In this document: one piece after another, positions 33,901-46,625 of the stretch
How the letters are laid out: each line of letters starts with the position of its first letter
How positions within the stretch are numbered: position 1 is the first letter of the stretch
From: Diplodia intermedia
Lineage: Eukaryota; Ascomycota; Dothideomycetes; Botryosphaeriales; Botryosphaeriaceae
Length of the DNA: 64,000 nucleotides
Assembly (NCBI GenBank): GCA_021495925.1
Contig: JAKEKT010000046.1
Span: forward strand, 124,001-188,000
Reading direction: 5' to 3'
Notes under the pieces: model-generated
Told to the model about the DNA's origin: nothing
The model's input: the letters and a program-made list of their open reading frames with translations, nothing else
Databases searched by the model: none
Program-made: the position numbers and the translations under genes

Positions 33901-36900
33901 GCCTCTGTTCCAACTCGGGATCACCCGTGGGGCGTGGACGGAGATGGCAAAGCAGGCGATGGAAGTCACGGGAAGCAGCAGCCCCATGCCCGGCATTCTT
34001 GAAGAACTCCTCCAGTCGCTCTGTAAACACGAAATGCCAGACAAAAGGCCACGCAGGAGATGGTCAGCGAGTCAAGTTCCCAGAATTGTCCTCAGCTGAG
34101 CGAAGCTGCGGCGCTCGGGGTTGCGTCTGCTGTCCGTGTGCTGGTATTTTCCCGCAAGGTCGCCGACCATCATGGCCAACGGAGAAACGGAATGGGGCGT
34201 TCGGCGGGCGGACGACGATCCGCTAGGGAGTACGTCCGTACACGTGGGACAGAGCTGATCGTCTTGCCTTTGCTTTTTCTTTCCCTTTTTGTTCTTCTTC
34301 ATCTTGGGTTCCCGCATTTCGCTTATCACTGCCCTGCGCCGAGAGGGTTGCGAGATTCGATGCTGAGCGGTTTTGCGGCCGCATCTCCTCGGAGGCTGCA
34401 GTGGCCGAGAGCGAATGTGGAGATATGGAGCAAGCGAGGCGGGTGGGTTTCCCTTGGATGATCGACACGACCAGAACGATCGTCGTCAGGCGTGTGGCGA
34501 GGTTGCGCCTGGGACAGCTAATCCTTTCTCTTGCCTTTGCGTGCGGGTGATTGGGAGGTTGCGAATGCGAGTCGGACAGAAGCAAAGGTTACGTAGCGGC
34601 GGAGACGGCGCATCTGCAAGCCACCCTTCGATCTATCGGACCGCGGGCCTAGTGCGTTGATGGGCGATTGGGATCATTGCGTGGTGGTCCCCTGCCCTGC
34701 GCAGCATGCATGCCAACGCTTCCTCCTCTGCGGTGCTGGTGCCGGTGCCGGTGCCGACTGCATGTCTGTGGTGGCGACAGGAGGCCGGTGGTTCCGCTGT
34801 TGTAGTTCAGCATAATCATGACCGCTGCTGCTTACCACGAGAAAGAAGCACCGCTGATTGCATGAGGTTTGCCGGCCGCTCACCTCAGATGCTGCCCGGC
34901 GCCGGCTCCGACCGGGACCGGCCAAGTACTGGTACTTGAAACATCATCACTGGCCACATCAGGCAGGTCTGACAAGGCGAAGCCGGAGAGAGGGCGGCAG
35001 CCCAGAACGCTGCAGGCTCGCCCAAGCCCGCGCGCATGCATGCGTGCTCTGGGCTGCAACGGTGCGGCCGTTTTGCTTGCATGCGCCGCCATGTCGCAGG
35101 TGAGTGAGAAGAAGAGTGTTGGAGAGGCGGCCGTGCCTTCCTCGACACGACGGAACGTCCATGTCATTGGCAGCCAGGGCAATGCTCTTTCGCCTGCAAC
35201 GCACCCCAGGGCAGGCCACGGCGACGTCGACTCGGCAGGCAGCAACCGCGGGCGGGCGGGAGAGCGTCCTCCGTACACATAGAGGCTACAAAATAGGCGG
35301 CGGCCGGGCGAGGTGATTGGCTGGCGGCTGCTACTGTGGGCAGGCGAGCAACAACAATACGAGCAGCCGCTGGGACCGGTAGCCCAGTACCGGTGGGGGC
35401 CGCAATACAATGCAATGCAATAGTGCATCTGGGCGGAACGGCCAGATTGGAGCAAGCCGGAGGTCCAGGTCGAATGCCTTGTAGGGACGCAGCCGCAGCA
35501 GACCCTGTCCCGCCCGAGTCAGCGCGCGCATATCGCCCGTCCCTTGCTCCGCGCTCCACTGGCTGGCAAACTGCACGCCCGTGGCCCTGCCGCCGCTGTC
35601 CGCTCGTTTGCTCCCGCCCACCACGGCCACAAGCTCCCGCCTCCTCTGCCTATCTGCGTCGGAACGCAGGAGATCATACCGCCGCCGTGGTACTCGCCAA
35701 GCTGCCCTCGCCAGCCATCAGGGCAGCACGCGGCGCACTTTCCCGCACCCGCATCCTGTACCTTTCTCAGCCCGCAGCTGCAAACGACACATCACATTTG
35801 TTTCCCCCTTCCGCCGCCGCCGCGACTCTGATGGACGATGCGCGGTGAGCCATGGACGTCCTGACCGGTCTGCTGCAATGCTGCCTCCTGCTCCGGGTGG
35901 CTGTTCCTCCTCTGCATGGCCGTTCCTCTGCGCGTCACGCTCTGCTCGCGGTGGCCACACGGATGCTTGCCCAAGCCAATCGCCGCCCGCCCCGCCCTCG
36001 GCCACGAGACGTCGGCGCTATTCTCGTCCAGCTTCGGACCAACTCGCGCGCGCTGCCCCGTGGAATTCTGCCGACGGTGCAGCGGAAAGGGGGGCGTGTG
36101 GAAGATCACCATCAACCAGACGTGGTTGCCGTCGCTGGCGAGGCACTGATGTTGCTCCGCGGCTCGCCAGTCGCGGGCGGCCTCGTAGAGCCACCGGGAT
36201 CTCCAGCGCTATCGCCAGCCTGATCAGATTCGCGGCCGGCAAGACCCTTGTTTACCGCGGAGGAGGCGAGCCCGTGACTGACTGACCGACGCCCAGAGAG
36301 CTCGGACGCCGCCCAGCGCTGTGTTTGCGTGTGCGCGGTGCGTGTGCGTTTGCGCGTGTCCTTGGATGTGGCAGAAGGCGGTGACAGCCGAGCTGCGACG
36401 GGGACTTGATTCGCGGTTGACGATTCACCATCCCGGCCCCCGTCGTCCAGCACACCCTGGCCGCCAACCCTCGCAGGGGCCTTGAGTCGCAAATCCTGGG
36501 ATTTTCTGCCCGGGAGTATTTCGACGAGAAAGAAGCGTCGAGGATCATCAAGCGCATGAGCCGGCGCGCTGAGCCCAGGCGCAGGGTGCAGCAAAGTTCC
36601 ATAGTGACGCTCGGGGCAGCACCAAAAGACGAGCGCCACGAGCGGCCAGGGCCTCGTGCAGCACCACGACCTGCTGAAAAGATCCGCAGCCCGATGCAAC
36701 TTCAGGAAACTGGCTAAGGATCTTAGTCATGGGCCTTATTTCAATATCACCGCACAGCGCACACGCTCCCAATATTGTGTGGGGAAGCGCCAGTGTGCCA
36801 GGGCCTCCGCCGTCCACCGCGCACAGCTGATACTGGGGCGAGCCGAGGCCTCGCGGACGGTCTGTGTGTGAGCTCGCATGGCATCAAGGCGTGCACGGCA

Positions 36901-39900
36901 CGACATGCGTTGCAACAGAATCGAGCACGGACGTGGTGCCATCCACCGTGAACCTTCCATGACCTGACGCGCAGAGCCTCGTTTCTCGTTTTTATTGCCT
37001 CTTTGGTGCGCCTCCAAGGGAGCTTCAGACACGCTCTGTTTCGACAGGATCTCCCAGGAGCGAGCAGGGGGGCGTGGCGTGTGTCTGTTTCTTTGCCTAC
37101 GGCGAACTGCATGCCCATCCGCGGCCCACAAACGCCGCAGAAGGGGCGATAAGGCGTGCTGGGGCCAGCCGTAAAGATTCGACGGGCTGAATCATCCATG
37201 GATCGCGAGGCAGATCTGCAGGCGAAGCTTTGGGAGCAAAAAGGGCTCGCGAGGCAGCTCGGAAGCCAATGAGTTTGCAGCTGGCGAGTGAGGATCGGCC
37301 AATGGGCAGCTAGGTAGGCGATCGGCGCGCGGCCGTAGCAAACGGGCAACGCAGTCTGGCGGGCTGAAAGTGCGTCACGACTGGGGAATCCGACGGCCGC
37401 TCGAGTCAGGGGCACGAGGCTGTGCAGGGCGCGAGTCTCGGCCTCTCCTCATCTGGATCGCAGCCATGGTTGAGGTAAATTTGCGCTGTGCAGACGGACG
37501 TGAGATCGGATGACGGGGCCGGGGACAGCAGCACCGCGGCCTCAGGAGGAATGCCCGTGACGAGGCCACAATTTGTCACTGGAGCCAGAGAATGCCTGGG
37601 CTTGGCGGGCGGTGTTATGGCATCGGAGGCCGGAGGCTCGCGAGACGCCGGCGGAAGAGGCAAGTGCATGCGCGGCGTGACGTCTGGCTGAGGCTCGCCG
37701 CGCCGCTGCGGTCGTCGACGAAGCCGGCGGGCAGGCTACGGCAGGGCGCGGGGCAGAACGGCGGACGCTGACCGGCGACGGCAGCGGGAGAGCGGCGGCG
37801 ACTCGTTCGTTCGAAATGCTTTCTCGAACAGATGGGCGGCGCGCACACATGGCCGCGCTGGCGCACGCAGCCTCTCGAGACACTCGCAAGCGGCCGGCGC
37901 CGACGAACCGGGTCTGATCCGCCCATGCAAACGGGCCAAGGGATGCCCGCCGGCTGCAGCAACGTCTCATTTCTCCTGAGGCTGCAAAATGACTCCTTGA
38001 CCCGCTCGTGTCGGGCATTCTTTCAGCGGCGTGACGGGAACGAGGCGGCCGCTTGCTGCGGCCAGGCGAGCAACGAGCAGTGCCCGCCGCCAGCGTGCGG
38101 TGGCAGAACCCCATACGGAGCTGGCAGATCGTAATCACAGCGCGCATTCCACTCGCCTACGCCCAACAGCGCAAGGTGCCCGCCTGCAAGCAGCAGCTGG
38201 GCCAGGCTGCGGGCGGAGCTACCCCCGCCTGGCGCTAGAGCTGATGGGGCGCATCCTCTCGCGACGCGCGCTTTTGCAGTGGCAGCAGCGCCGCCCAGGA
38301 CGCCCCTCCGCGCGCTGCCAGTTGCTCCAGACGCCGCCTGCCCCTCCCACGCCACGCGCATCGTTGCCTCGCGGGTCTCGTATAGCGGTGGGGAGAGCGC
38401 AGAAGGCCAGGTGTAGCGTGGCTGGCAAATTACAAATGCAGCAAAGGGGGCGTGGAGGCCAATAGGGTCGACGGTTTGATACGCGAGCTGCGATCGCCGT
38501 CGTCATCCGTCTGTGCGCGCGGCGGCGCGGAGGGTTGGAGTTGGAGTGGCAGTGGCCGTGGCCGTGGCAGCAGAAACGCCGGGCGCTGTAATCGGAGCTC
38601 GGCGACGATGAGACAGCGCAGGTGGCCGGCGCGCCGCGGGGATGCCGCTGCTTCCACGGCGGCGGGCGGCGAGAGTCGGTGAGCCCGGCGGCAGCGGTGA
38701 TGTATCGGAATTTGCTGCGGAGAGGAGTGCGTCGAGCAGGCAGCGCCCAGCAACACGCCCAGAATGCGCGCTCCACCGCGGCGGGCATTCGATATTTGCA
38801 GCGCAGTCAGTGTGTTTTGGCAGCGCTGCCTGCCCGCCGGAGGCCAATATTGCGGCAGGGCTCCCCCGGACAGGCGGCCTGAGCCAGCTCTCGCATGCGC
38901 ATCTCGGCGCCCTTTGCGCTCGCTGGCTGCTCAGCCTCAATCCGCATCACTTGCGCATCGCGCCCGCATCGTGCCGCCGTCACGCCGCCCGCGCCCTGAC
39001 GCAGACGCAGACAAGCCTTTTGCTAGGCCGACGTGGGCTTGGCGCGCGACCCCAATATCCGCGTGCTCGTCTCGCGCTAGCCCACAGGTGTGCTTGATTC
39101 GACGCACACCAACCTCCACCTCAGCCAGGCCACTTTTGCCACCATCCCGACTCCGTCGCTAGCCCATCGCGAATCTCGCACCGCCGCGCGCCATCCCCTC
39201 CGCTGCCGTCATACCAGATCACCGCGTGCGTGCAACACGTGTGACGCGCGCCCACACTGCCCGCCGTTGGAGCTGCGCGCGTCGTCGTTCGCCGGCAGCA
39301 GCACCGTCGCCCGCGACTGACCTCAGTCCCGTCCAGCACGCCGGAGCGCTGACCGCGCCCCCAGCGCCCGCGCCCCGTCTACGCAGGCACCGCAGCCCGC
39401 GAGCACCCCGAACGTGCGGCGGCGGCAGAGCGCCAGAACGCACGCCCGCCGCGGCCCCCCCGACCAGCACCACCCCCCGGGAGCGTCGGCGCATGCACAC
39501 ACAGGATCTGCACACGGTCAGGCACTCGCAGCCGCGGCATTTGCTCATCAGTCAGCGAGCTGGGAAAGCCCCGCGGACTAGATTGCGCAAAGTGTGGTCG
39601 GCCCAAAGTCTATTTGCCTTGCTGACCCGTGAAAGGGCCGACTAAGGCAGCGTCGGTCCGGTCGCTCTCACTGGGCAGTCTGGGCCGCCCGCGTCCAGGG
39701 CTCTTCACCGTGGTTTCATACGTGGTAGCGCTACGACCGCTCTTAACCCGCCTGGGTACCGAGGTCCTCGCGCCTTTCCACTTTTCCCTCGCCCGGCTCC
39801 CAAGCACAGCCTAGCCCGCCGTCCGTCCGTCCCAAAGCTCAGAGCGAATCCTTCCGTTGACACGGCTGGGACCAGCGCCGTCGAGGGGATCTCCAGCAGC

Positions 39901-40473
39901 GACTCGGCGTCATTACCTCACAGCTTAAGCTAAGACTAAACCTGCAATTGGCGCCGCAATCTTCACAGGGCACACGCCACGCTCCCACCGTGCCCAAACA
40001 CCAACCCCTACCTGCCGCTAGCCGGCCTCAGCTACCTCCATCTTGTTTGATATTCTCCAGCGCACCAGCATCCGGCATCCGTGCGACTGCAAGTCGCACT
40101 TGCACCTTCGACGGCGCGCGCTACCACGCTACCAAGAACGAGCATCCACGGTCAGCACAGCGCTCCAGCCAGGCTACCGATCAAAGCGCCCGCCCACCCA
40201 GCCCCCGTGCGCAAATCTTGGTCTGGTGGGCTTTCCGGAGCGAATCTGCCGAGAGCGCGCCCAATCTTCCTCTGCTAGCCTGACTTGAAAGAGACCGGCC
40301 TGCGCATCACCCGCACCTAAGTCGCACGCTATCGTGCTTGTCGACTCCCACCGCCCACGGCCTCCTAGTCAGCTGTTTGGATCCCAGCCTCGGTCCGCAC
40401 GGTCGTTCTACCTCCTGCTGGTCGATACTACCGGCGGCGAATCACCCGCGAACGCTTGCCAATTAAGCGTGAC
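30998..40473. other. 9.5-kb gene-poor region upstream of con7
   Basis: No ORF here has a recognizable domain or fungal-like codon use, and overlapping long ORFs on both strands reflect GC-rich sequence. The left part (31-34.5 kb) has T-rich and simple repeats (GAGA run near 32100-32115, TTGC run near 32256-32273); the right part (34.6-40 kb) is very GC-rich. It probably contains the DBP2 3'UTR, a long con7 control region or leader, and possibly non-coding RNA. I see no transposon remnants and no AT-rich, RIP-like sequence. Confidence 0.5.
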
Positions 40474-42160
40474 ATGTCCGCGAGCTATCCTTCTCCTCAC
40501 CCAGCACCCGAGAGCCCTCTGTCGCCTAGTCAAAAGCTTGCCCTGCACCTGAACGGACACGCACAGTCTATGGACGGTAGACAAAACGACTACTCGCAGC
40601 CAGGTTTGAACTCGCCCTATCCATTCTCCACTTCAGAACCTCAGTCTGAAGGTTCTTCCGCAGATCAAGCATCTGCTGCGCAATACCCTCCGGCCTCCGA
40701 TCCTCGCTCCGCCAACTTCTCCTCCTCTGCCACTCCCACCTCCGAGTACGGCATCAATCCTTCGTCCGCACGCTCAGGCTCCTTCCCGGAATACGTTCAA
40801 CGAGGACACTACCCGCCAGCTGGTCAGCCGCAGCAAGCAGGAAATATGGCGCAAGCAACAAGTCCGTCCATGCCTTTGCCCGATGGCAATGCCAACAACC
40901 ACAACGCGCAAAGCAACAAGTCTGACCCCGAAGTACCTATAGATCCTTCGATAGCGGCGGCCGCTTCTCCTTCCTACCCGCCTCACGGTCAATACTCTCC
41001 CTACCCGCCACAGCACGAGATGCCTCACTATGCTGCGCATCCGGCGACACCCGTCTACGGACGTCCCGACCAGTGGGGTTCTCACTACCCCGGCATGTAC
41101 GGGCACGCGCCCGTTACTACAGGCCCTCCGCAGCCCTCAATGGTCTCACCGGTACAGCGTCCGCCGACTGTAAGATTCGCGCCCCGCCGCGGCGGCACTT
41201 GCGGAGAATCTGGTACTAATGCGTCAATTCCATAGGGCGGCCACCCTCTCTCTACTGTTTACTCTTTCGTTCCGATTCCGGGCGCGCAGCAACATAAGCG
41301 CCCGCGCAGGCGTTACGAGGAAATCGAGCGCATGTATAAATGTGGTTGGAACGGGTGTGAAAAGGCATATGGAACGCTTAACCACCTAAACGCGCACGTC
41401 ACGATGCAATCGCACGGGCAAAAGCGCACGCCAGAAGGTACGTGGTGTTGTTTTCCCGACTAGTCGCGACGGCCTGCGTAGCGCGCGATCGACCCCAGGT
41501 TTATTTCCGGCTCGCGCTTGGTGTTGCGAACTATTTTGGCGGTTCCCGCTCGGTCGGAGTCCTCGACTTGGTGGCCGGAAGCTAGTACAAGACTACCCAT
41601 GCCCTGTCTAGTTTCAACACCAAACCCACCATGCACGCACTAGTGGGGATATATGACACAAACTAACGTTCGACGCAACAGAGTTTAAGGAAATCCGTAA
41701 GGAATGGAAGGCCAAGAAGAAGGAGGAGGAGGCCCAGCGCAAGGCCGAAGAGGAACGTCAACGTCAGGCCGAGCAGCAACGCCAGGCACAGAACAACGAC
41801 GCCAACAACAGTAACCCCGAGACGCCCATCTACGGCCAGCCTCGTGCCATGCCCCAGCCTGTGCAGATGGGTGGTCCCCAGCTCCCTCCCATAGGCTACG
41901 CGCCTGCGGCCAGCGGTCAGGCGCCACCGCAGTATGGCACGCAGAGCCCTAGTGCGATTGGAGAGATGGCCCAGTACGCCGCCAACCCACAGATGTACCC
42001 AAGCAGTGCGTCTAATGCCAGTAGCAGCTACCCACAGTCGCCCTACACGCAAGGCCAGACCATGTATCAACAGCGTGCGTCTTACTCGCCTGCCCAAGCT
42101 GGTTCGCGCATACTGATGTCTTCAGCAGCCGCGGATAACGGATCGAACTATCAGCAGTAG
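40474..42160 (+). CDS. con7: C2H2 zinc-finger transcription factor Con7
   Basis: Exons 40474-41169, 41236-41437 and 41682-42160 give about 458 residues. The first exon is a disordered activation-type region rich in P, S, Q and Y. Exon 2 carries the DNA-binding part: a basic stretch (KRPRRRYEEIERM) and a C2H2 finger, YKCGWNGCEKAYGTLNHLNAH, near residues 265-290, followed by QSHGQKRTPEEFKEIRKEWKAKKKEEEAQ, a highly charged helix across intron 2. This combination is diagnostic of Con7. In Magnaporthe Con7p is needed for normal conidia and appressoria and controls cell-wall and morphogenesis genes. Intron 2 is long (244 nt). The gene stands alone in a large gene-poor region, so its regulation may be complex. 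Confidence 0.93.
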
Positions 42161-45100
42161 ACACCTGACCGTCCGCATTCTTTTTTGTCTTTTACACTTT
42201 CGGCCCCCGCAGTCTTGTTCGCCTCAGTCCGGTTCTTCGTCACGACATCCAGCATGGTTGCATATTGCGTTCTGGTTTTCGACATGCATTTTCACGGGGG
42301 CGGCTAAATTTCTTCGGGGGGTGTTTGCGGTCACAAAGCAAAGCTACGATAATCACGACTTGATGGTCGCGCCAGAGGTCTTTGGTCGACGACCAGCCTA
42401 TCATTCTCATGGGAGACCTGTTGCACCAGACCGCGGTGGTGTCAACGAGAAAAAGACGGCGTTGCCCTTTGGGTCGTGCTCTTTGGCAGTCAGGCGGCGG
42501 CAGAACCTCTCACATTTGCTATCATCGGCTACCAAGATCATGTGGGACGGCGGCTAACGTGCGGGTTTCCTCAAAAGTTTGGGCTGCATCAATTATCGAT
42601 TCAGGAGCTTCTAGAGACATGCATTCAAGCCCGGCGCATCTGAAACAATTCGTCGCTGCTCTTCGTTTGGTCATGGGGTTAATGCAGGAAGTAAGCGAAG
42701 GTACAGGAGGGAGATGCTGGAGGGAAAAGCGATGCGAGTGCCTGGAGGGAAGCACCTTGGCTGCAAAGGCCTGTCGACCTGTCGCTCTGGCGCACGCGCA
42801 ATTTGTTCAGAAGTATTTTTTTCCCATTGCTTTCCTCGCAGGCGTATTGTTTTCTTCTCGCTGTGGCTTCAGGGCGACAATTGGCAGGCACGGAAAAACC
42901 ATGTAAGTATGTAGCTCTTTAGTTGCGAATCCTGTGCAGTAGCAGCAGCAGCCGCCGTCCGTCCTCCCATCCCAATCCTGTTTCTGTGTAACACCGGTAG
43001 ACGTGGCGCACAGTGTGCACCTACAATTCCAACAGGTTCCAAGGCCGCATCGTTGCCGCAACAGATTCCGAGATGTGGGATCGAAGAGCGAAATGCGATG
43101 TATCACATCGACCGGGATGCGAGTGGGCAGCAGGCATTACGATGGCCGCCGCATGTGGGTGTGGAGGGGGCGCCACTCCTGCGTCGCAACACGACGGCAC
43201 TTCCGGGAACGGGGTTCTGGCAGAAAAAATGGGCGACAGGACCGAGAACACGTCCAAGGACTGATCGACTGATGATTCGCGAGCGCCGACTTGTCATGCA
43301 AAAGAAAGCGCTCCCACTCCAACGCCCGCTTCCGCGCTTCCCGCACCCTTTCGCATCGCAGAGCACACAGACTACGACGCCGTCTGGCTGCTGCTGTTGT
43401 CTGCAGCAAAAGCGCGTGTGCGTCAGTCGTTCCTCGGCGTCGTCGTCGTCGCCCGTACTCCGCCTGCATGATGCACGCATGCACGCATGCCTGCATGCAT
43501 GCGTGCGTGCGTCCGGGCGGCATTGCCGATCCGCTAGACGTTTTGACTTTTTCCCTCTTCTCCCACTGTTTTTAATGGTTTTTTATTTCCCTCTCGCAAA
43601 AGCTGTCCACCCGTGGGAGGGGGCCCCACCCCGGGGCGCCCCCCCCTTGTCCCGCCTTATGTGCCCTTACCCTTGCCACGATTGTTGCCGGTCGTTGGTG
43701 GGACACCCCCCGTTAATCAACCAACAAAGGCCGACCGCCCGCACCATGTCACCGCCTCGTTCAGCGCAACTAGGGAGGGGGGGCTACCAGCCTGCGAAGG
43801 CCAAGGCGGCCTGGCCATCTGCACCAGCTGCCTTCTCTCCTTCCCGTCCCACCTGCCTCAATACCGACTTGCCCGGCAGCAGGTGGACTTGGCTCCGGCG
43901 ACGAATGGAAACGATTCGCTTCTTTCCTGCGGCATCAGTCCAGCCTTGACTTTTTTTCTTTTCTTTTTGGCTCAACCATGGCGAAGAGCAGGGCGGGAAA
44001 CCGAATCGGTCATGGATGGGACTCTTCGATATTCGCATCATCTTAGCAATAATCACGTGTTGGCAAAGTCTATTTGAATTGTCTTGTTGGTTCCCCTCGC
44101 CCACTGGCATAGGACGCCACGCCTGACGTGACGGACGAGTTGGATGCTACCAAACATGGACAAGGGAGGGAAGGGGGAGGCTGGGGCCGGGGAAACCCAG
44201 TCACCTATTCTATCCAAGATTCAATATTTCTGACCTCACTATTACGCCTCGCCAATCGTCCTCGCTTCCGGATGAAGGCGGCGAGAGGAGAGGAGTGCAC
44301 ACATGATCCGGTGAGCAATAACAACAGCGAGCTACTGACTGGGTGCGGGTAGATCTGGAGCGGAAAAGCGGAAGAAGTGGCTGGGCACCTTCTATGTTGG
44401 AAAGATTGCCGTGGAGGCGTCAAAGACATGGCGGCGGCGAGGAAGCAAAGGCCCGGCACACGACTCCCTCGGACCCCACAATTTTGATTTGTTCACTGGG
44501 CTGCCACCGTCGCTCTTTGCTCGCGAGGGCATGTCCGAGCAAGAGGGGCATGGAAGCCGCGTGGGCTGCTTTGGCTGACCCCGACACGACAGCACAGCAG
44601 CCAGTCAGCGCGGGCGGGTTGAAACGAGCGGAGGTAACTGATGCGTCGAAGTTGGGGGGTGTCTTGTTTCTTTGTATAGCAGAGGCTCGATATTGGTCCG
44701 ACGAACGGCTGTCGTACAACCCCTCGAGAGACTGTGCCACGGCCGCTCCGCTCCAAGCCCTCTTGTGCGCCCTTGTCAAGTCCCGCTCCACTCACGGCAT
44801 GCCAGCAAGCAGCAGCCCGTCAGACGTGGTGCGCGTGTGCGCCCCACGGGCTTATGTGTGAACGGGAATGCCAGCCGCCGCCAGCCATACGCGAGGCGTC
44901 GCCCTGTTGCACGAGCGCGAAAGCGCCGTGTCTCTTTTTTCTCCTGCTCCTCATTTCCCCTTCGCTCTGCCTGTGTTGAGCGCCTGGCCGGGCGGGCGAG
45001 TAGCGAGTGCGGTGGGTTTAGGCAATGCACCGCGAGAACGGCGGCGGGTGGATGTGGACATATCACGCGACCAATGCAGTCACCACCTCACGCCGCACTC

Positions 45101-46625
45101 CACCAGCGCCGGGTGCATGTGGCGAGCACGCATTACGCTGAGCGGAAGAAGTCGAGTGTTCGGCAGCCGGGGGGCGGGCGGCGCATGGCGGTGTTTGTGC
45201 GAGGGCCGTCGGCTGAGGCGCCCGTCCGCGCGCGTGGGCTCGCGTCCCGGCGTGAAGGAGCCTCGGGCGGGCTCTAGCAGAGATGAGGCAAGTGGCAGCA
45301 AGACGGGCTTCCCAGCCGATGCCTGCTCCCGTTGCCTTAGCCGCACATCGTTTTTCGAAAAGCGGGTAGCGAGCGGGAAGCAACCTTGCAAGAGGATAAG
45401 GCTGGCGGTGCGCAGAGGGGCGGGCGGCGGGGGTGCGAGTGTGTCAGGCGCTGCCTGCTTGCTTGCGTGCATGCAGCTTGGCTTCGCCTGCGGGGTGACG
45501 CAGGAGCCGGTGTGTCATGCGAGTGAGGTTTGGCACTCCTGTTACACGGCAGTAGTGTGCTTCCCCCGTCCACGCGCGGCCGGGCTGGCAGTTGCGGCGG
45601 CCGTTGGCGGCGGCGCGGAGAGCTGCGCGCGCGGTAGGCTAGCAGTGCTCTGGCTGAAGAAGGACGCCGTGCTGAGTTGCAGCTAGCCCTGCGGCGTGCC
45701 TGTTGCGGGCCGCACCTCGTCGTCGCGGAGCTAGGACTTCCTGGTGATTCTCAAGCTCTACACTAACCGCCCGGCCGCACCAACGCTCGCCGGCGCGCAC
45801 CCCACAGCTCCCCAGCCCCAGCACTACACCAGCACCCGCGCCGTCGTGCGTGCCGCGCCCCGGGTATAGCCTCGCCCCAGCAGCGCGCAGGATTGCCGGC
45901 GCGGGCAAACGTGGGCGCTAGGGCGGCCGCGCCCGCTGCCGGCTGCCACATGGCTCTCCCCCAGCTAGCACTCGCTCCGCCGTCAGCCCTACACCTAGCG
46001 AGAGCCGCGAGAACGGCGCGCGGAGCACACAGCTAGCTGGGATTAGGACCGGAAGATCGCCTGTCAGATCCTGCGCCATGCTCCCTGGTTCCTTGCGGCA
46101 ATCCCGCCAGCCATGCCTCGAGTGATCTGCCGCTACGGCAAGCCAGCGCCGCCGAACCATCTCCAAGCCTTGCTCGATGATTGCGCTCTGCAGCTGGGGG
46201 GCCGGGGCCACGGGCCTGCTGCGCTCCCACTCCTCTCCGAAGCCATGTCGTTCCCAACCCGCCGGGTCCCTTGGGGATGCCTTGGTCAGCAGAAGCCTAA
46301 CGGTTCGAGGAAAGGCGCATGGAGACTCTGCCACCGCCAAACAGGCCCGCTGCGTGCCAGTGCGCCGCCTGCAGGTAGGCCGCCCTGCGAGCCAGCCCTG
46401 TCTGCAGAGGCGGCGGTGTTGCTGGCCTTTCGGAAGTAGACCACCGAGTGCGGATTTACGGACCATCGGCGTTCCTCCACGCGCCGCCGCGTGCGCACGT
46501 GATCCTTCATCCCCGAAAAAATATTCGACTCGGCCGGGGTCGCATTGACGTCTGCGCAGCTGCCGGCCGCAACGCGCCATCCAACCCTCCATCCCAACGT
46601 CCACCTCTCTCCACAACCCTCCCCA
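42161..46625. other. 4.5-kb gene-poor region downstream of con7
   Basis: No convincing gene on either strand. It includes the con7 3'UTR, an alternating purine-pyrimidine tract at 43465-43512 and GC-rich sequence up to the PPR gene. Long ORFs at 43053-43949 and 45918-46826 look random in composition. Confidence 0.5.
43465..43512. repeat. Alternating purine-pyrimidine GCATGC-type tract
   Basis: Overlapping TGCA, GCATGC, GCACGC and GCGTGC units alternate purine and pyrimidine for most of 48 bp and are close to self-complementary. Such tracts can form Z-DNA or cruciforms. Confidence 0.6.

Noticed and set aside
34706..34760. GGTGCC tandem repeat as a coding repeat
   Set aside because: Only three or four units and no supported frame around it.
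43053..43949. 298-codon plus-strand ORF
   Set aside because: Crosses simple repeats and shows random residue use; no splice or homology support.
30998..46625. Transposon or RIP-mutated relic in the gene-poor regions
   Set aside because: No terminal repeats, no transposase-like or reverse-transcriptase-like residues, and no AT-rich RIP signature.
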